Shown here: positions 6,246 to 10,589 of the stretch, piece after piece
Numbering within the stretch: the first letter of the stretch is position 1
How the letters are laid out: each line of letters begins with the position of its first letter
DNA from: Planctomycetota bacterium
Lineage (GTDB): Bacteria; Planctomycetota; Brocadiia; SM23-32
Length of the DNA stretch: 10,589 bases
NCBI GenBank assembly: GCA_018334735.1
Contig: JAGXLK010000035.1
Span: 1 to 10,589 of the forward strand
Direction of reading: 5' to 3'
Made by a program: the position numbers and the translations under genes
The notes under the pieces: model-generated
Told to the model about the DNA's origin: nothing
Database searches by the model: none
What the model saw: the letters and a program-made list of their open reading frames with translations, nothing else

Positions 6246-9200
6246 ATGGATTTTTCGGCCCCGTACAGCAGAGAAGCATTTCTGTCCTTTCTGAGAAATT
6301 TGATGCCCGATTTTTCTCCTCGGTCACATGCTGCGGAGATCAAACACGATCCTCGGAAAGATGATTACATAACCGATGTCCGCTTGCTCGGGGAGACGGG
6401 CGATTCCGTCCTTCGAAGTTCGCACGATACCGGTGCAGTCCTGGAGATCACCCACGGATCGGAAAATGATCCACGGGTAAGTATCACCCGCGAGGCTTTC
6501 CGTGTATTCCGCCAGACGGATTTGAACATTGGTCTCATGGCTTTTGTGTCGGAGGAATCTCCAAACTGGAGGTTGTCCCTGATCACCTCGGACGTGGTCC
6601 TGGAAGACGGAGAGGTGAAGGAATCCTTTTCGAATCCACGGAGATATTCCTTTTTCATGGGGCCTGATGCAAAAACACGAACGCCCCGGGAATTTCTGCT
6701 CGAAAAGGGCACAATTTCAGATTTCGACGATCTGAAAGCTCGATTTGATGTTCGAGTTCTCACCAAAGAGTTTTATCAGGAACTGTCCAATTGGTATTTC
6801 TGGGCGCTTGATAACATCACCTTCCCGGAGGGTGTTCAAGAGATCGAAGGGGGCAGGAATGTGGCCGTTATCCGCATGATCACGCGAATTGTTTTCATCT
6901 GGTTCATGAAACGGAAGGGGCTTATCCCTGAAAGACTCTTTGAAGAGGATTCTGTACGAACAATACTTCGTGACATGGACCCGCAAAAAAACAGTTTTTA
7001 CAAAGCCATCCTGCAGAACTTGTTTTTTGCGACTCTCAATACTCCCATTGAGGACCGTGGTTTCCGGGAAAGGAGATCTTTCCAGGGCAAAAACAAGGAC
7101 TTCATGAATCACAGCATCTACCGCTATGAAGATCTTTTTCAGAATCCGGACGAGATAATGGGCTATTTCAAGGATATTCCGTTCTTGAATGGCGGGTTGT
7201 TTGAGTGTTTGGATGATCGGCAAGAGGAAAACGGGGAAAGCAAATATACGCGTATCGACGGGTTCTCGGATCGTGATGACAATCCACTCAATGTACCGAA
7301 CAGCTTGTTTTGGAGCGGACAGAGAAACGTTGATATCAGCGAGTATTTTGAAACGGGGCATACTGATGAACCAGTGCGTGGACTCATAAACATTCTTTCC
7401 GATTACAATTTTACCGTCGATGAAAACACGCCCATTGATCAAGAGGTGTCCTTGGATCCCGAGCTTTTGGGTCGGATCTTCGAAAACCTCCTGGCCAGTT
7501 ATAATCCTGAGACCTCAACGACCGCACGAAAAGCCACGGGAAGCTACTATACACCCCGTCCCATTGTTGATTACATGGTGGATGAATCACTCAAGAGATA
7601 CTTTGAACAGACTCTGGATGATGCGGAACACAAATTAGAAGATACAAAGGCAAAATTAGATGACCTGCTTTCTTATGAGAATGAAGGACATGCTTTTTCG
7701 GACGACCAAGTGGGGACGCTGATTGATTCGATTGAAAGCGTGAGAATCATAGATCCAGCCGTAGGTTCGGGCGCTTTCCCCGTGGGCGTGTTGCAAAAAA
7801 TGGTGCTCCTACTAAGTAAATTGGACCCGAACAATAAAGCATGGAAGAAACGTCAAATCGAAGCGATTAAAAATAATGTCACTGATCCAGAGTTAAAGCG
7901 GAAGCTACTCAAAGATGTTGAACGGGACTTTGACACCAATAACTTGAATTATGGTCGGAAGTTGTACCTTATCGAAAAATGCATTTACGGCGTGGACATT
8001 CAGCCCATCGCCATACAAATAGCTAAACTTCGATTTTTCATCTCGCTGCTGGTTGACGAGTCCCCCAACGACCATGAGCCCAATTACGGCATCAAACCTC
8101 TCCCCAATTTAGAAACACAATTTGTGGCTGCCAATTCCTTGATAGGTATAGAGCAGAATTCGGACTCCCTTTTCGGACCACTTCCGGAGATTGCGGACCT
8201 GGAAGAGAAACTCACAAAGGTGCGTGCCGCTCATTTCAATGCGAGCCGTCCAAAAGAAAAAAATAGAGTACGAAAAAAAGACGAGCAAATAAGGAAAGAG
8301 TTGGTTAAGAAGCTGGAAGAGCTAGATTATGACGATGAATCCCTGAAAATGCTGGCAGCTTGGGACCCCTACGATCCGAACAATGCTTCCGACTTTTTCG
8401 ACCCCGAATGGATGTTTGGAGTTATGCATTTTGACTTAGTAATCGCTAATCCACCGTACGTGCAGATACAAAAACTCCCCTCGAAATACAAAAAGCTACT
8501 CTCGCAACAGAATTATGACACGTTTTCCAAAACATCAGACCTTTACTGTTTGTTTTATGAGCATGGGGTAAACATTCTACAGGACAAGGGTTTGATCACA
8601 TTTATCTCGTCCAATAAATTCTTTCGGTCAAAATATGGCAAATCGCTCAGGAAGCTTCTTACCGAGGAACTGGACCTTATTACACTGATCAACTTCGGTG
8701 AACTTCCTGTTTTTACTGCGGGTACCGATCCATGTATAGTCCTTGCTGCCAAACGCTCTCCGCAACAACAGGAACAGATTGAGGCTGCTGTGGTCAAGAA
8801 TCGTGCGGCTATCCATAATGTCCACAAGACGATGGACGAGAAGGCTTTCGGGCTCGACCACGGTTCTTTGAAACCGAGCGGGTGGACGCTGGAGCCTCCG
8901 GAGGTTATGGCGCTGCTGGATAAAATTCGCTCCGCCGGAACACCGCTTGAGGAGTATGTTAACGGTAGATTTTACCGAGGGGTTCTGACTGGTCGTAACA
9001 AAGCTTTTGTAATTGACGGCGAGAGGCGTGATCGTTTGATTGACGAGGATTCCAGTTCTGCAGAAGTGATAAAGCCCTGGCTGCGCGGCAGGGACATCAA
9101 GCGCTGGTATGCTGATTATAATGATTTGTATGTCATAAATATTCAGAGCAGTTCAAATAAAAATTGGCCGTGGTCAGACAAAAGTGATGCTGAGGCGGAA

Positions 9201-9752
9201 GAGATTTTCCAAAAACATTACCCTGCGATATATGCTCACCTGAAGCCCTACCGGGAAAAGTTGATAGCACGCTATGATCAGGGCCGGTATTACTGGGAAC
9301 TCCGTTCATGTTCATATAACGATGCATTCGAGTGTCCCAAGATTGTGTACGCTGACATAGCAAAGGTGATGCGGGCATCATACGATCAGAATGGAATGTT
9401 TTGTGCAAATACGATGTATATATTGCCCACGGATAGTCTTTTTCTATTGGGCTTTTTGAATGGGCGTGTTTTTGATTGGTATGCACGTAATACGTTTCAG
9501 AGCTTGGGAGATCCATGGAAGGGGGGACGCCTGCGTTTTATCGCGCAATATGTAGGGAAAGTACCTCTTCCAACAGTCCGACCGGAACAAAAATCAGAGA
9601 TTGAATCGATAGTTGATGAAATCCTGAAGCGTAAGAAACAAGATTCACGAGCGGACGTCTCCGAACTTGAATCTAAAATCGACCAGTTTGTTTATGAGCT
9701 TTATGATCTGACGGACGAGGAAATACGAATTGTGGAGGAGAAGTATTCTTGA
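6246..9752 (+). CDS. Eco57I/PglX-like adenine-N6 DNA methyltransferase with TaqI-type specificity domain
   Basis: The 1168-aa product should methylate adenine at N6 in a specific DNA site, using S-adenosylmethionine. The N-terminal domain (1-190) is of uncertain role. A helical region then holds IRMITRIVFIWFMKRKGL (209-226) and FLNGGLFE (313-320), both typical of PglX/Eco57I-like enzymes. The catalytic domain has motif X GSYYTP (432-437), motif I DPAVGSGAFP (503-512, cofactor binding), GVDIQPIAIQIAKLR (582-596) and catalytic NPPY (735-738). The C-terminal target-recognition domain is TaqI-like: FYRGVLTGRN (909-918) and IKPWLRGRDIKRWY (942-955). The start ATG lies two bases after the helicase stop, with GAGGAG at 6229-6234 inside that gene. 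No clear nuclease motif is present, so cleavage probably resides in the PLD-helicase partner. It could instead act as the PglX-like methylase of a larger defence system. Confidence 0.9.
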   Translation: MDFSAPYSREAFLSFLRNLMPDFSPRSHAAEIKHDPRKDDYITDVRLLGETGDSVLRSSHDTGAVLEITHGSENDPRVSITREAFRVFRQTDLNIGLMAFVSEESPNWRLSLITSDVVLEDGEVKESFSNPRRYSFFMGPDAKTRTPREFLLEKGTISDFDDLKARFDVRVLTKEFYQELSNWYFWALDNITFPEGVQEIEGGRNVAVIRMITRIVFIWFMKRKGLIPERLFEEDSVRTILRDMDPQKNSFYKAILQNLFFATLNTPIEDRGFRERRSFQGKNKDFMNHSIYRYEDLFQNPDEIMGYFKDIPFLNGGLFECLDDRQEENGESKYTRIDGFSDRDDNPLNVPNSLFWSGQRNVDISEYFETGHTDEPVRGLINILSDYNFTVDENTPIDQEVSLDPELLGRIFENLLASYNPETSTTARKATGSYYTPRPIVDYMVDESLKRYFEQTLDDAEHKLEDTKAKLDDLLSYENEGHAFSDDQVGTLIDSIESVRIIDPAVGSGAFPVGVLQKMVLLLSKLDPNNKAWKKRQIEAIKNNVTDPELKRKLLKDVERDFDTNNLNYGRKLYLIEKCIYGVDIQPIAIQIAKLRFFISLLVDESPNDHEPNYGIKPLPNLETQFVAANSLIGIEQNSDSLFGPLPEIADLEEKLTKVRAAHFNASRPKEKNRVRKKDEQIRKELVKKLEELDYDDESLKMLAAWDPYDPNNASDFFDPEWMFGVMHFDLVIANPPYVQIQKLPSKYKKLLSQQNYDTFSKTSDLYCLFYEHGVNILQDKGLITFISSNKFFRSKYGKSLRKLLTEELDLITLINFGELPVFTAGTDPCIVLAAKRSPQQQEQIEAAVVKNRAAIHNVHKTMDEKAFGLDHGSLKPSGWTLEPPEVMALLDKIRSAGTPLEEYVNGRFYRGVLTGRNKAFVIDGERRDRLIDEDSSSAEVIKPWLRGRDIKRWYADYNDLYVINIQSSSNKNWPWSDKSDAEAEEIFQKHYPAIYAHLKPYREKLIARYDQGRYYWELRSCSYNDAFECPKIVYADIAKVMRASYDQNGMFCANTMYILPTDSLFLLGFLNGRVFDWYARNTFQSLGDPWKGGRLRFIAQYVGKVPLPTVRPEQKSEIESIVDEILKRKKQDSRADVSELESKIDQFVYELYDLTDEEIRIVEEKYS

Positions 9753-10151
9753 CCGTATAGAACAAACTATTCTCGAAAAATAGATCAGTGGTGTCCTAAG
9801 TCGCATCAAGGGAGCTTTTTGCTCAATGCAGAGGCAACTAAAGTAGACCTGTATATTGCTTAGAACTCGGAGCTTTGCCGTCGAATGTTGAGACCTGAGC
9901 ACTAGAACACCTATTACCACAACACCTGTTTGCCTCATAATTCGGGATCGTATCCGAAAAGCCCAATTATGCGGATGCGGTTTTGAAAGAGTGGAGTTTT
10001 TAACAGGCCACATGTGAGAGAGCTGATGGAAAACCTACTGTGATTCTTCGATGACATCTGGGTGAAGATCGACCACAAAGATTTGGAAGTAATCAAATTG
10101 AGCATCGGATTCGGTTGCACCTGAAAGTACTCTATTGGAAAGGGACATGTC
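9753..10151. other. Gap after the methylase, possibly decayed coding sequence
   Basis: No intact gene is seen. A short dyad, GAGC-TTTTT-GCTC (9812-9824) with outer GCAT/ATGC (9803-9806 / 9826-9829), and another near 9936-9970 do not make convincing terminators. Plus-strand reading in the frame of the next gene gives protein-like stretches between stops. Examples are RPHVRELMENLL, then FFDDIWVKIDHKDLEVIK, interrupted at several positions before 10152. This suggests an eroded gene, but I recognise no family. Confidence 0.4.
10140..10145 (+). promoter_or_regulatory. Ribosome binding site of the 101-aa gene
   Basis: AAGGGA at 10140-10145, within GGAAAGGGA, lies six bases before the ATG at 10152. 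This is a strong Shine-Dalgarno match that supports both the gene and its start. Confidence 0.65.
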
Positions 10152-10457
10152 ATGATCAGAATTACGATTGGTGATAGTCAGCGCGAGTTGGACCGGGCTA
10201 CCCCTCGCTGGGTCAATCAACAGGTGAATCGCCGGCGGGAGGACGCAAAGAGAGTGTGTGTAAAGGTGGTGATTAAGGAGTCGCGTTTGGACTTTACTCT
10301 TTCGACACCGTCCTGCCAAATGTCCGGCGGTAGCCGGCCGCCCCGCCGGGAGGAAAGGGAGATTGTGGACCTTTGGGACAAGCAGGGGCTCAACGGTACG
10401 GACTTTGCCGGGGGCAATGTGGTGACTTTTCTCCGGCAATTACGCAAGAAAATCTGA
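10152..10457 (+). CDS. Small protein of unknown function, 101 aa
   Basis: I cannot name this family. The product begins MIRITIGDSQRELDRATPRW and is basic, with an Arg-rich stretch (QQVNRRREDAKRV). An apparent beta region follows (VCVKVVIKESRLDFTLST), then a Gly/Pro/Arg turn (SGGSRPPRREE) and a predicted helical end (EIVDLWDKQGLNGTDFAGGNV, then FLRQLRKKI). No signal peptide or membrane segment is seen, so it should be cytosolic. Its basic charge and compact size would suit a nucleic-acid-binding accessory factor, but that is only a guess. The excellent ribosome binding site and codon-like composition (locally 60-70% GC) make it very likely real. It follows the methylase on the same strand, after a 399-base gap, and precedes the DUF4062 gene by 52 bases, so it probably shares a transcript with the latter. 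Its GC content is clearly above that of the helicase gene. Confidence 0.75.
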   Translation: MIRITIGDSQRELDRATPRWVNQQVNRRREDAKRVCVKVVIKESRLDFTLSTPSCQMSGGSRPPRREEREIVDLWDKQGLNGTDFAGGNVVTFLRQLRKKI

Positions 10458-10485
10458 TTGTCAGCCGATGTTTGTGACACCTAAT

Positions 10486-10500
10486 ACTCCATACAGGAGT
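10486..10500 (+). promoter_or_regulatory. Small hairpin overlapping the ribosome binding site of the DUF4062 gene
   Basis: ACTCC (10486-10490), a five-base loop and GGAGT (10496-10500) form a perfect 5-bp stem. It covers the AGGAG Shine-Dalgarno site (10495-10499) located ten bases before the ATG at 10510. Folding in the RNA could reduce initiation. The stem is short and may be incidental. Confidence 0.35.
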
Positions 10501-10509
10501 CCAAGATAA

Positions 10510-10589
10510 ATGCCTCAAACAAAAGTTTTCGTTAGTTCAGTAATGCGATCATTTGCTGATGAGCGAGAGGCTGCCAGCGCTGGGATTAA
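10510..10589 (+). CDS. DUF4062-domain protein, N-terminus only (cut by window end)
   Basis: The 26 visible residues, starting MPQTKVFVSSVMRSFADERE, fit the opening of DUF4062 domains: a hydrophobic strand with a V-F-V-S-S pattern, then a helix with DERE and an Ala-rich continuation (AASAGI). That domain has a flavodoxin/TIR-like or nucleoside-deoxyribosyltransferase-like appearance. It often sits at the N-terminus of large proteins with ATPase, STAND or DNA-binding parts, several of them in defence loci. Nothing can be said of the rest, which lies outside the window. The ATG at 10510 has AGGAG ten bases upstream, held in a small hairpin. It is on the same strand as the restriction-modification genes and may be an effector or regulator of the same locus. 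Confidence 0.75.
   Translation, partial: MPQTKVFVSSVMRSFADEREAASAGI

Noticed and set aside
2552..9752. Complete DISARM or BREX system
   Set aside because: No DUF1998 protein (DrmB), PglZ, BrxC or Lon-like gene is present. Only the methylase and a PLD-helicase fusion are seen.
10323..10349. GC-rich inverted repeat CCGGCGG/CCGCCGG
   Set aside because: It lies within the 101-aa gene and is explained by Gly, Pro and Arg codons in a GC-rich stretch. No T run follows.
10458..10509. Promoter for the DUF4062 gene (TTGTCA with TAATAC)
   Set aside because: The -35 box is fair, but the -10 box matches only about three of six bases at 18-base spacing.
1..10589. CRISPR array, tRNA or rRNA genes
   Set aside because: No regularly spaced direct repeats and no tRNA or rRNA-like sequence were noticed on reading either strand.

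Overview
The window looks like bacterial chromosomal DNA of moderate GC content. Genes have Shine-Dalgarno sites and two sigma70-type promoters match or nearly match consensus. I cannot assign a phylum. An arsenite exporter lies next to what appears to be an accessory defence locus, and both composition and gene remnants suggest the right-hand three quarters is an island.

Left part (1-1900): an ACR3-family arsenite efflux permease is encoded on the minus strand (397-1710). A perfect-consensus promoter (TTGACA, 17 bases, TATAAT) lies about 150 bases upstream of its start. The permease carries an unusual acidic insertion of about 60 residues before its substrate cysteine. Positions 1711-2628 hold no convincing gene. 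They do hold a 12-base inverted repeat pair (1817-1828 / 2089-2100), a doubtful 49-codon ORF, and a nested palindrome of about 85 bases (2355-2439).

Centre (2552-9752): a near-consensus plus-strand promoter (TTGACT, 17 bases, TATTAT) precedes a truncated gene of 101 codons. This resembles the N-terminus of a PLD-nuclease/helicase protein. Directly behind it is a complete, different PLD-nuclease/SF2-helicase gene (about 1087 aa). Two bases after that comes an 1168-aa Eco57I/PglX-like adenine-N6 DNA methyltransferase with a TaqI-like C-terminal target-recognition domain. Together the two genes carry the activities of a single-polypeptide type ISP enzyme (nuclease, translocase, methylase, specificity), but split in two and with a PLD nuclease. 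I infer a restriction-modification or related anti-phage system in which the methylase marks self DNA and the helicase-nuclease attacks unmodified DNA.

Right part (9753-10589): a 399-base stretch that looks like decayed coding sequence is followed by a 101-aa gene of unknown function with a strong ribosome binding site. The window then ends inside a gene starting with a DUF4062 signature. Both are on the same strand as the restriction-modification pair and may be further members of the same locus. The remnant helicase in front suggests that a restriction module was replaced inside an older defence locus.
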